A stretch of 10,130 bases of DNA from contig NWUY0300026008.1 of NCBI GenBank assembly GCA_004151065.3, positions 16,578 to 26,707 on the forward strand, read 5' to 3'. The notes below the pieces were generated by a model, which saw only the letters and a program-made list of their open reading frames with translations, was not told the DNA's origin and ran no database searches. The DNA is from Larix sibirica (taxonomy: Eukaryota > Streptophyta > Pinopsida > Pinales > Pinaceae). Each line of letters begins with the position of its first letter. Positions within the stretch are counted from its first letter, which is position 1. Shown piece by piece: positions 1 through 8,257 of this stretch. The position numbers were made by a program, and so were the translations under genes.

Positions 1-200
1 TACTCAGAATAAGTACAGAAGTGCGTTACAATGCTTCAATGCCTCTATGTATCTGGATCTCCAGCCTATATATATGGTTTATAGATAGATACATAACGTC
101 CTGTCGGTTCACTAAATGACTCGACACAACGGTTCGACATGTTCCAGGAAGTGGTAGAATGGAGGACCTAGTCGGGAAATCGACCTATGCTCCTCCAACA
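1..200 (-). mobile_element. Partial LTR of an LTR retrotransposon inserted in LINE A
   Basis: Read on the minus strand, the recognisable LINE reverse-transcriptase sequence stops abruptly at position 201. From position 200 a new sequence begins with TGTTGGAGGAGC, the TG-first terminus usual for plant LTRs. A TATA box lies about 125 bases in, followed by a region that could be R/U5, and the sequence then runs off the left window edge. Base composition is visibly more balanced than in the decayed LINE. The five bases just outside the terminus (201-205, plus-strand AAGGA) would be the predicted target-site duplication. The far end, primer-binding site and internal genes are outside the window, so superfamily (Copia or Gypsy) and whether it is a solo LTR cannot be decided. 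The LTR assignment is inference from the terminus, TATA box and interruption of the LINE. Confidence 0.6.
67..75 (-). promoter_or_regulatory. Putative TATA box of the LTR
   Basis: An uninterrupted alternating TA run lies about 125-133 bases inside the TG terminus on the minus strand. It is followed downstream by a short 5-bp inverted repeat (TCCAG/CTGGA, 53-64) and then the region where a transcript would start, near position 40. The spacing fits a U3 promoter of a plant LTR. The function is inferred from position and sequence only. Confidence 0.45.
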
Positions 201-720
201 AAGGATATACATTTAGATAAGATGGGATTCAACTCGACAACAATAATCTTTGAAATATTTTTATAATGGAAATTACATTAAAAAATAGGTCGGTACCCAT
301 TAAAATACAATGGTCTATCAAACTTTGGGATCAAGACGATAAAGGTAGAGTTGATATTACCTAGAACCTTCCCTAAGATCTTGATTTTTTCCACAAAATT
401 CAATAGATACATTTCACCAATGAGATAAAAAAATGTAATGAAGTACTTGATCGTCCAACCATCCAAACCAGTGATTTGATCCTTCTTGAAGGAGCACAAA
501 ATCAATAAGAGCTCCTCCTTGGTTATTGCTTGATAAGTACCTTCATTGTCTTTCTCCTCAATCAATCTCGAAAAAAAATAAGACAACTTTGATAGTCTCT
601 TCAAGATTACCTCTGCCTGGATCCTTGAAGATGTTGCTAGAAAAAAAATCTCCATCTCTGGTACTTCATAAAATTTATTCACCTTCTTCCCCTCTTCGTA
701 CTTCAAATCCCATATGGTAT
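201..720 (-). other. N-terminal reverse-transcriptase fragment of LINE A ORF2
   Basis: From about 720 the reading NNKNTIWDLKYEEGKKVN leads into an open stretch to 281. Its hallmark blocks are KKDQITGLDGWTIKYF (family form KDKSPGPDGW) and LIPKFDRP followed by FNGYRPIF (family form LIPK..P..F.DYRPISL). A TAA at 278-280 follows, but homology resumes in the same frame as CNFHYKNISKII and ends NPILSKCIS near 203. That is shortly before the conserved QFGFL-type block of the family. The LTR terminus begins inside the following codon. Upstream, the tail of the linker is readable in another frame. No catalytic Asp box is present. Confidence 0.85.
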
Positions 721-1149
721 TCTTGTTATTTCACTGACTATTGCAAAATTATGAAAAAAAATTTACTATGGTCACCAACCTCCACCCAAGTAGCTTTGCT
801 TTTCATATTCCACTCCCTCTCTTGATCTACTAGAATATTTTTCTTTTGAGCTTCCAAAGACATGAGAGTATATAAGCTTATAAAACACAACAAATAATCC
901 TTCAACCTTTCCAACATACAACCCAATTCCATTTTGGTTCCCAACAAAGAAAACCCTCTTTTTTTGTGACATTCCCTTGCCTAGGCCACAATATTTTCCT
1001 TGATAAATTGTAACCATTTTACCAATTATGAGGAAGATGAATCCTTAAGAGATGGATTATAGGTTATCCAACCCTCTTTTACCGATGAAATGAAATCATC
1101 CTCTAGAATCCAATCCGGATTTAAACTAAAATAGGGTTCTCGTCTTCGA

Positions 1150-1833
1150 GTCTGCATTGCTAAGTTCATGAAAAATAGAAAAATGGTTGGTGCATCAGGT
1201 AGCCTCAACCCAATTTTGATACTTATCCACCATGTGAACAATTTCATTATGCACTAGAAAGTGGTCTAGCCTTTTTTAAACACCTTCATCTCATGGATGG
1301 TTATTAAATCGATCAGCTCCAGATTGTCCAAGCTTGTTCAATCAAAAGATGAGAGACAAATATTAGCTAGAACATTCGAACAAGCATTTTTCCCCCAATT
1401 TTACCTATACTTTATGGTGAAATTAAAATCCCACCCATAGTTAGATTTGGGGACATTAAAAAATTTGAGGAAATTTTCCCCCATAAATTAGCTTTACCTT
1501 CATATGGCCAATAAATATTAAAGACCATGAGTGTTCTATCGAAGGATTTATAGTAGAATTCTTCCCATAAACCAGACACAATTGAAAAGGATTTTTTTAA
1601 GACTACCAATACATTCCAACAAGTTAAAACAAATCCCAACATACAATCCAAGTCAATAGCCATAAAGTTCCATCCCACCATCATTTTTTTAAAAGTAGGG
1701 ATTAACACATCCCCCTTCCCCATAGTTTCTTGAATTATCCCAATATTAGGTTTCTCCATGACCATCAACCAGTGTAGAGTCAATTTTTTAACCTCCCCCC
1801 AAACCTTCTGATATTTATAGAAAGGATTTTCAT
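1150..1833 (-). other. Endonuclease (EEP/APE-like) domain of LINE A ORF2
   Basis: The longest open piece is 1783-1412. It contains IIQETMGKGD, the metal-binding IQET motif with its Glu codon at 1729-1727 intact. It also has VFNIYWPYEGKANLW, the NIYGP block with Gly changed to Trp at about 1510, and ends MSPNLTMGG. The next expected block, GGDxNFT, lies one frame away (GWDFNFTI at about 1432-1409), so a single-base deletion at about 1430 explains the shift. Further on, RLDHFLV-like and NHFSIFHEL segments are readable. The terminal SDHxPI motif appears as TNHFSI at 1191-1176, which keeps the His but changes the catalytic Asp to Asn. The domain is recognisable but dead. Confidence 0.85.
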
Positions 1834-3684
1834 GGCTGACCTATCGAAGGGGAAGATCTTGCGCCTCTAAGGACCCCTAAGATATGTTTTTTCTTGCCTT
1901 GATTGACTTCTTTGGCTACTTTCACCCGGACCAATTTAATAGCTAATAGTTGTCCCACATGCAATGAATAAGTAACCTTTGGAGTTTCAACACCTAACCC
2001 CCCTTCCCTCCCTGTACATAGAAGAGGGTACGGGGAATCCTTTCTTTGGAAGAATGTTATAATCCCCCCCTCTCACTAGACTTGGTAGAGGAACTTCCAC
2101 CAATGTGGAGGTGAGAAAAATCATTACTCTAGGAGAATGACCGATATCCCATTCCTCCCGTTTCAGTTCCCTTCATAGAATTCTTCTTGACATTTAAATT
2201 AAGGACCCTCCCATTACATGAAATAGGAAAAACAATCCCCTGTCACTTGAATAAGAGTTATCCATATCAACAATCACATTACCAGTAATAGGAAACTTGA
2301 TTCCTTTTGACACATGGATTCCAAACCATCTAAGTGAGTGAACACACTTGGGATTACCTCAACATTACCCTCGAATGTGGGTGTGTATCCACACAATCCA
2401 TTCCCCAAATATTGTCATGATTTAGCAATCAAGGGTATCGACATATATCCCACAAATAAGTCATTTACCTCCTACAAGAAAGCGATTGCACTTTTCTATA
2501 GAGATTGTGGTTGATGAAATGATTGTGGAGATCCCTCTACAACATCCAACATCTTCTTCTATTCCAAAGAAATGGCCTCCTTGCGAATATCCCGTTCAGA
2601 GAAATCAACCCTCCACCAAATTTTGTTTATAAATGGAATATCAAAATATTTATGAAGATGGCCCATTCTTCCACCATGCCCCAGTTTAATGCATTTAAAC
2701 AAAGCTCCTCACATATCCACTTCAACCAAGAGATGTGCCATCGATCAAGAGGACCATGAATCAAAAGATTCATCCACCAAAATGGTCTTTCCAATCTTAT
2801 TTCCAATATCGATCAACCCTTGGGTTAACCATGACTCCATTAACAATCTAGGGAGTTTCACCCACACTGGATTCTTTTCCAAGAATTCAATCTTTCAATT
2901 GAAAAAAGGGTTCCATGGTCTTAAGGACAAATAGGCTCTTTCCAAAAACCAAACTCCCTTCAATATCTTCATAAGATCCATTTTTTATTGAAACTGAAAG
3001 CCAAGCCACCCTCATGATAGAAAATGAAGGGTTGGGCAATAACCAAGAAATGGTCCCATGACAAAAAAACCCAAGCTTACATAGTCTCCATCAAAACTCT
3101 TCTCTCCATAAATTTACCAATAAGGGTTCATCCCTTGAGGTCTAAAATCTCCTCAAGAACTATATCTTGCTTGACTACCAGGGATAACTTGCCACCTTTA
3201 CTCTTAACCACCCTATGTCATTTATTTTGTCTAGGATCTAAGGACTTTGTAGGATCGTCTGAAGGTTTGCAAGGTGGAGTCTCACCCCAATAAAAATCAT
3301 GCCTCCCACCTTTTCACCCAAAGAATGAAACCCCTCACTAGATTGAGCCACCGATGGTGATGGAGGAGGAAGCTACTGCAATAACTCGACACCCTGAGCA
3401 CTTACCTTTGAGTGTTGTGCCAACTTAACTTCAACATTAAAACTAGAACCTAATCCTTCCTTCATGACACTTGAAAAGGATATATATGGACAATGTGAGG
3501 ACAAAACACCATTCTTGCTAATGTAATCACTCATATGAGGTTTGCAGTGAGTTGGTTGCTATTTTCTCTTTTGTCTTTTTTCCTCAAATGGGGATGTCAA
3601 ACCCCTAATTCCTGACACCTCATATGAACGATAGTCCCATGCATTCAGATTTGAATAGGAAACAAATATTTGTGATTTGGACAT
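1830..3684 (-). pseudogene. LINE A ORF1 relic (DUF4283-type, gag-like RNA-binding protein)
   Basis: ORF1 of plant LINEs encodes an RNA-binding gag-like protein. The chosen start is the ATG at 3684; it opens 39 codons ending in a basic FEEKRQKRK tract before a TAG, and the same frame then continues to about 3330. After a frame change, WGETPPCKPSDDP and GGKLSLVVKQDIVLEEIL (about 3290-3120) lead into the DUF4283-type domain (about 3130-2690). There ILKGVWFLERAYLSLRPW and NPVWVKLPRLLMESW are the clearest blocks, read across several frames. A possible remnant of the zinc knuckle (DIPFINKIWWRV, about 2640-2575) has lost its cysteines. The C-terminal end, with a basic VKVAKEVNQGKKKHI stretch, is open for about 40 codons and stops with a TGA that overlaps the ORF2 ATG. 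The middle part (2560-2000) is heavily degraded. Confidence 0.75.
2690..3130 (-). other. DUF4283-type domain of LINE A ORF1
   Basis: Readable segments, in order on the minus strand: LIGKFMERRVLMET, SWDHFLVIAQPFIFYHEGGL, ILKGVWFLERAYLSL, VWVKLPRLLMESW, LIDIGNKIGKTILVDE and MAHLLVEVD. This follows the usual DUF4283 order, with a GF/WLAF-like core, a GPW-like GVWF block, then PVWVRLP..P.E.W, IG..IG and a closing A.ILVEID strand. At least three frame changes and several stops interrupt it. The family assignment is from memory of the pattern. Confidence 0.75.
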
Positions 3685-3800
3685 GGTATTTTCCAAATAA
3701 TCTACAATCTATGAGTCATCCTCCACCGAACAAAAGCATAGAACCTCCATTCTAAAACCTACAAAGGAAACCCTTACTATGCGCCATCTCCCTAATCGAA

Positions 3801-4256
3801 ATATTTTATATCAAACTCCTTATAATACATTAACGTTCTTTTATTCTTAATTTCTTAATTGCACCACAATTTCTCTTCTCATGGATTATATAGTAATTAA
3901 TTATTGTGATTAATTCTTCTATGACATGGATCATGCATTAATGACTCACTTTATCCAGATAAAAAAATTGATATATCATATGTTGCATTCTTAAAAATTT
4001 GGAAGGTTAAATTAAAGAGTCAAAGGAATTCTTAATAAATTGTTGATAATGAACAATATTGGTTAAGATTTTACAAATATAATGAGTAATTAAATAGGCA
4101 TGATTATGGAAAAAAAGTATGTACCTAATAACTTAAAATGATTTAAAAGATGATATTTAATATAAACTTTGCATAGTCATTGTTAAATTGATTCCTTTAT
4201 ACGAAATGACCAACAAGAAGTTTATCCAATATGCTTCCTCATGGAAGAGATTTTTG
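3801..4256. other. AT-rich non-coding spacer
   Basis: No open frame of note on either strand, no recognisable transposon domain and no RNA gene. Composition is strongly AT-rich, with short runs such as TAATTAATTATTGTGATTAA near 3892-3911. It begins where LINE A's leader appears to end and may be the older host sequence into which LINE A inserted. Confidence 0.5.
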
Positions 4257-4348
4257 CTTTTAGAGATTTTCAATTCAGGAGATGCTTAGAAATATTTCCT
4301 TTTAGAGATTTTCAATTCAGGAGATGCTTAGAAATATTTCCTTTTAGA
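4257..4348. repeat. Perfect 42-bp tandem duplication
   Basis: The 42-base unit beginning CTTTTAGAGATTTTCAATTC occupies 4257-4298 and is repeated without a mismatch at 4299-4340. The first eight bases of a third copy follow at 4341-4348. Identity suggests a recent slippage or duplication event, in contrast to the diverged surroundings. Confidence 0.95.
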
Positions 4349-4774
4349 ATCTCGGGTCTATCCTTTAAATTAAATTCATTGACTATATGGACATGTCCTT
4401 GTTATGTAAGGACATAGAATAAAGGCTTGTAGCTTTTTATTTGTGTTATCTACTGCAACAACTTTTCCATAGTCAAAAAGTGTTATTGATTTTATAGATA
4501 TGGTGCATAAACCCCTAATGTTACATACTTTGTTATTATAAATTATTGTAACTACATATATGTCACTAAATAAATTAGTAGTTGTATTATTTTTGGTAAA
4601 ATGAAGGTGTTGACGAATTGTGGGAAAATTTTATTGTAGAAATTTTCTCATCAACTATATTGTATAAAGATTATTTATCAATGAATCTGCATTATGAAAA
4701 AATAGAATAATTATGTTCAATTAAAAACTATTTTTTATTTAAGGAGATATCTTTTGTCTTAATATTTTTACAAA
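4349..4774. other. AT-rich non-coding spacer with a small hairpin
   Basis: No coding trace was found. The only structure seen is a nested inverted repeat: GTTGA/TCAAC outer arms (4609-4613, 4651-4655) and perfect 8-bp inner arms GAAAATTT/AAATTTTC (4624-4631, 4640-4647). Nothing else in the stretch was recognised. Confidence 0.5.
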
Positions 4775-5080
4775 TATATAAATGTAACATATCCAATAGG
4801 AAATGAATATAATAGAAAAGTGTTAGTCAAATAGAGATGTGGTCAAGAGATGAAATGGAAGAAGAGAATCATTCACGACACCTCTTAAATTCATAAAAAA
4901 ATTAGCTACTATATTACTGAGGAATAACTTGGTGTTAAAGTAAAAGGTGCAATACCATTTAAAAGCAAGTAAGTGAGAAGCGCCAATAATATAATAGCCT
5001 TATCTCTGTAATCATCTATTAACACTTCCTACCAATATGACAACAAAGAAACCAAGTGAGAAGCGTCAATAACCTAACAA
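4775..5080. repeat. 520-bp repeat family, copy 1 (truncated)
   Basis: It starts TATATAAATGTAACATATCC and shares long blocks with copies 2 and 3, for example GAGATGAAATGGAAGAAG and GTGAGAAG.GCCAATAAT. It matches roughly the first 300 bases of the family and stops inside the second of the two internal 84-bp sub-repeats. The junction with copy 2 (5081-5096) repeats a 16-bp string, TCCAATAGGAAATGAA, also found at 4792-4807. This suggests that a further unit was lost or rearranged between the two. No protein domain was recognised. Confidence 0.85.
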
Positions 5081-5098
5081 TCCAATAGGAAATGAACC

Positions 5099-5618
5099 TA
5101 TATAAATGCAACATATCCAACAAGAAATGAACATAACATAAAAAATGTTACTCAAATGGACATGTGGTCAAGAGATGAAATGGAAGAAGAGAATTACTCA
5201 CAATGCCCCTTTAATCCATTGAAAGTTTAGCTACAATATTTTTGAGGAATAACTATGTGTTAAATTAAAAGGTGCAATACAATTTAAAAGCGAGCAAGTG
5301 AGAAGTGTTAATAATCTAGCAACTTTGTTTTATGCAATCATCCATTAACATTTCCTTTCAACATGACAACAACACAACCAAGTGAGAAGTGTCAATAACA
5401 TGACAAATTTGTCTCATGCTATCATCCATTAACACTTCCTTTCCAAATGGTAACAATTTGAGAGCTCCCACCCATCCAAATATGGAAGCATACTTCATTC
5501 CATTAATAGACATGCGAACTCCAAATCCATCTTCAACAATATAAAAACTAGCAATTTATATTATTTTGGATATCAATTCAAAGGAACTAAAAAGGAGGAT
5601 TTTGAAGAGTATGAATTA
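5099..5618. repeat. 520-bp repeat family, copy 2 (full length)
   Basis: This copy aligns along its whole length with copy 3 (7348-7869), from TATATAAATGCAACATATCC to AGGATTTTGAAGAGTATGAA, with scattered substitutions and a few one-base indels. It lies in direct tandem with truncated copy 1. Internally it has two direct sub-repeats at 84-bp spacing (5295 and 5379). No terminal inverted repeat, LTR-type terminus, transposase or known domain was seen. The family could be an unclassified non-autonomous element or an anciently duplicated genomic segment. Confidence 0.9.
5295..5462. repeat. Internal 84-bp direct sub-repeats in copy 2
   Basis: Two diverged direct units begin CAAGTGAGAAGTGT at 5295 and 5379. 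Each contains the A.CATCCATTAACA.TTCCTTT block further on. The same arrangement exists in copy 1 (period about 83, from 4972 and 5055) and copy 3 (period about 85, from 7547 and 7632). The internal duplication is therefore older than the copies. Confidence 0.8.
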
Positions 5619-7347
5619 ACATGTGTGTACTTAGTATCCAACATCACAACTGGTACTTTTGTTGAGAATTTTTTTCATTCTCGGTTCCCCCACTCACTGA
5701 TTGAAAGGCCAATGGTAGGTAACAATAAAATATGTTTTACTCTAATAACCAATCAAGCAAAATAATTGAGGTTTCAAGAAAGAAGGAAAGAAAGGAACTT
5801 GTGAGCTTGCACTCCTTAACGGATATTTCAATCTAGAATGGATGAGCAAGATTAGGAGGTCCAACTTGGACAACAATCATGCACACAAGACAAGCAAAAT
5901 ACCTATCCTACTCTACAAGTAGGAAAACCCTAGATCTTACTCATAAAGAAAAGTTAAAACCCTTCTAGATCTACTTGCAAGATTCAATGAGACCAACATA
6001 TTTAACATGACATTAAATGAATATGAGTAAATGGTGGGAGGGAATGAAGGAGATTCTGTTAACAATAAGAAGAGATTACATGTATGAAATCCATTCCTTT
6101 TCTATGAAAAGATGACTCCAAGTCCATTATCCTTTGTGTCCATTCCTCTTATAAGGATCTATACTATCCAATACTCTCCCAAGGTCTTCAAGGTATTCAA
6201 TAATCCCCACCCCATGTCTTCAATTTCCACAAATAAATTGGCTCAAGGTGTAAATTAGGGAATCCATTGATTTCTAAGAAGAGAATCACACTAATTTGGT
6301 GCAGTCCAAGATTAAGACATGCTAATTCTGTGTGAAGGGTGTTTTTTTCTAACCTTTTGATCCTTCTAAGGTTTTACTTGAACAATATGTCCACACTCTA
6401 GAATAATCCGAAGATAATCATGCTTTGCGTGTGCCAAAATGATTAACATTGACTAAATAAACTTTGGAGTGGTCCTTGATCCAGTTTTACCAAGTCAAAT
6501 GGATGCATAGGTAATAGACCTTTTCCAAAGCACACACATATTTTGATTCAAAATTTGTGCTCATAAAAAAATCAAGGAAAGATAATGACATTACAAAAAA
6601 TTTGGGATTCTTCATACTAAATAAACCATAGAATAATGCACTTCAAGGTTAAGATGAATTCGTATATACAAGAGAAAATCCTATAATAATAACATTCAAC
6701 ATGAAGTTTGACACCCATAAGGAATTGACTTCTATCTTGAAAACTAACAAGTATACATTCAACCAAACAATTCAACCATGCTACAACATTATTTTTTGGA
6801 GTGAATATTATGGGAACAATTAACATGTTACAATATCCACTTTAACATGGTAAGAAATACATTTAAACTTCACACCTCTTCCTCACACCTCTCCCATGTA
6901 AGAACAAAATAACTTACTTAAAAAGTCAATAAAAATCTAAATCTTAAGTTTAACCTCAATTTTCAAGATTGAAGAAAGTATTAAGAAAATAGGACTACCA
7001 GTGTATTTTTAACCAAATCTAGAAATATATTTTATTAAAAATAATGATAATTTATAGCAGGAAGAAAATAATTACATTTTAAGATATTTAATATTTATAA
7101 ATTGAATTATGAATATTTTTTTATATTTAAAAAATTTTAATAAAAAAATATATATATATTTTTAAGAACAATTAAAATTTACAGAAAATAAAACAATAAT
7201 ATTTTTATAATCATCTTCTTAAATTCATCGCAATTTATATAAACAATACAATACAATTTAGATAAATATAATACATATTATGCTTTCTTTTTCACATCAA
7301 AACATCTCTCTCACATACATATATACTTGTTTTACTCTCTTTTTTAA
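5619..7347. other. Non-coding stretch between repeat copies 2 and 3
   Basis: Both strands were read for coding traces and none was recognised. The longest frame here, about 69 codons on the minus strand at 6617-6826, has no domain resemblance. A small hairpin (GAGAAT/ATTCTC) lies at about 5664-5682. A short pyrimidine repeat (CACACCTCTTCCT and CACACCTCTCCC) is at 6871-6894. Bases 7015-7220 are extremely AT-rich. The stretch may include further decayed transposon sequence that cannot be named from sequence alone. Confidence 0.4.
7015..7220. repeat. Low-complexity AT-rich block
   Basis: About 200 bases made almost wholly of A and T, with runs such as TATATATATATTTTTAAG near 7150 and AAAAAATTTTAATAAAAAAA near 7130. 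No gene is present. Such blocks are common in plant intergenic DNA and can act as matrix-attachment or easily melted DNA, but nothing here proves a role. Confidence 0.6.
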
Positions 7348-7869
7348 TATATAAATGCAACATATCCAACAAGAAATGAACATAATAGAAAACATGTTAG
7401 TCAAATTGACATGTGGTAAAAAGATGAAATGGAAGAAGGGAATACCTCCACAACATCCCTTTAATTCATTGAAAGTTTAGCTACAATATTATCGAGGAAT
7501 AACTATGTGTTACATAAAAATGTGCAATAACATTTAAAATCCAATAAGTGAGAAGTCGCCAATAATCTAACAACTTTGTCTTATGTAATAATCCATTAAC
7601 ACTTATTTTCAACATGAAAACAAAACAAGAGAGTGAAAAGTGTCAATAAGCTAACAACTTTGTCTCATGTTATCATCCATTTACACTTCCTTTCCAAATG
7701 GTAACAATTCGAGAGCTCCTACCCAACCAAATATGGAAGGATATCTCATTGCATTAATAGACGTGCAAACTCCACATCCATCTTCAATGGTATGGAAACT
7801 AACAATTTATATTATTTTGGGTCCAAATTCAAAGGAACTAAGAGGGAGGATTTTGAAGAATATGAATTA
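7348..7869. repeat. 520-bp repeat family, copy 3 (full length, dispersed)
   Basis: A second full-length copy lies 1.7 kb after the end of copy 2 in the same orientation, with the same start (TATATAAATGCAACATATCC) and end (AGGATTTTGAAGAATATGAA). Long identical blocks include CAACAAGAAATGAACATAA, TTGAAAGTTTAGCTACAATA and CACTTCCTTTCCAAATGGTA. An 81-codon plus-strand frame (7667-7912) overlaps its 3' part. The equivalent frame in copy 2 contains a stop, and differences between copies do not favour silent sites, so it is probably not a protein gene. Confidence 0.9.
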
Positions 7870-7873
7870 TTTT

Positions 7874-7935
7874 CTCACAATTCATAATTATGAAATAATA
7901 ATTATTTCATAATTGAGAGGAAATTTTATTGTGAG
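7874..7935. repeat. Nested perfect inverted repeat (hairpin)
   Basis: The inner arms are 14 bases each with a one-base spacer (7886-7899 and 7901-7914, AATTATGAAATAAT and its complement). Outer arms CTCACAAT (7874-7881) and ATTGTGAG (7928-7935) are a perfect 8-bp pair. It begins five bases after repeat copy 3 ends and is absent after copy 2. It could form a cruciform or RNA hairpin. It resembles the core of a small foldback element, but no target-site duplication was identified. Confidence 0.75.
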
Positions 7936-8257
7936 TTGGAAAATGCTTATAATTGAGCATGGAACTTGTGCATGAATTGTATCCACCTAACTCACATACC
8001 ATGAAGTTTATCTCCAATCTCTTCTAAATTCCTATTATAAGAGGCCAAATCAAGGGGATGAGGAAGGGAATTCCATTAGTTATATCCTTGTGATGGAAAA
8101 ATTAGTCTTAATTTCCTTAGTTTTTATGCCCATTTCCCTTATCAGAGATCCCTATCTCTGAGATTCCCATTACCCCCTTGATTGGTGATTTCCATGTCCC
8201 TTATTGGCCTCCCCATCCTATTCCACAAGGAGATTGGAGACTTGGGAAGCACAAAGC
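7936..8257 (+). other. Possible 5' leader of LINE B or older host sequence
   Basis: No gene trace was seen. Composition becomes less AT-rich and pyrimidine-rich toward 8200, just ahead of the inferred ORF1 start. A perfect 7-bp hairpin CAGAGAT/ATCTCTG with a four-base loop is at 8143-8160. The LINE 5' end cannot be placed, because no boundary or duplication was seen. Confidence 0.35.

Larger units (their letters stand above)
201..1833 (-). pseudogene. LINE A ORF2 relic: AP-endonuclease plus N-terminal reverse transcriptase
   Basis: An intact ORF2 would nick target DNA with its endonuclease and prime reverse transcription of the LINE RNA from the nick. The chosen start is the ATG at 1833, where the reading MKILSINIRRFGG matches the usual LINE endonuclease N-terminus (MKxLSWNVRG). 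Homology then follows in pieces: endonuclease (1833 to about 1160), a linker with a basic Trp-containing stretch ending WVEVGDHSKFF (about 1150-740), and the first RT blocks (about 720-201). The frame changes between 1800 and 1783, near 1430, near 1250, near 950 and near 735, and there is a TAA at 278-280. About 540 codons remain of the 1,100 or more typical for this ORF. The RT catalytic YADD box is absent because the element is cut at 200. Confidence 0.85.
201..3800 (-). mobile_element. LINE A: decayed plant L1-like non-LTR retrotransposon, truncated at its 3' side
   Basis: The minus strand carries, in order, a short leader (about 3800-3685), ORF1 with a DUF4283-type domain, and ORF2 with endonuclease, linker and the first part of the reverse transcriptase. 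This is the standard order of plant L1-like LINEs. The palm catalytic boxes, RNase H or C-terminal region, 3' UTR and poly(A) tail are missing because the sequence is interrupted at 200/201 by the LTR. The 5' boundary is estimated from the change to strongly AT-rich sequence near 3800; no target-site duplication can be tested. Many stops and frameshifts throughout both ORFs show an old, inactive copy. Confidence 0.85.

Noticed and set aside
526-825. Plus-strand open frame of 99 codons
   Set aside because: It is antisense to the RT and linker homology of LINE A on the minus strand, and its translation is low-complexity Ser/Leu with no domain.
2523-3293. Three plus-strand open frames (2523-2759, 2689-2934, 3024-3293)
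   Set aside because: They are antisense to DUF4283-type homology of LINE A ORF1, which is readable on the minus strand across the same bases.
4775-5460. Possible CRISPR-like array because of regularly spaced GTGAGAAG blocks
   Set aside because: The units are 83-85 bp diverged direct duplications within a larger plant repeat, with no short conserved repeat and unique spacer pattern, and the context is eukaryotic.
5640-5690. Possible LTR terminus TGTTGAGAA near 5660
   Set aside because: No TATA box, second terminus, primer-binding site or internal coding homology supports it. The hairpin alone is too weak.
6617-6826. Minus-strand open frame of 69 codons
   Set aside because: The translation shows no recognisable family, the flanks have no coding trace, and the length is expected by chance in this composition.
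7667-7912. Plus-strand open frame of 81 codons in repeat copy 3
   Set aside because: The matching frame in copy 2 has a stop (codon TAA at about 5542), and the frame runs on into the AT-rich hairpin. The copies differ mostly at amino-acid-changing sites.
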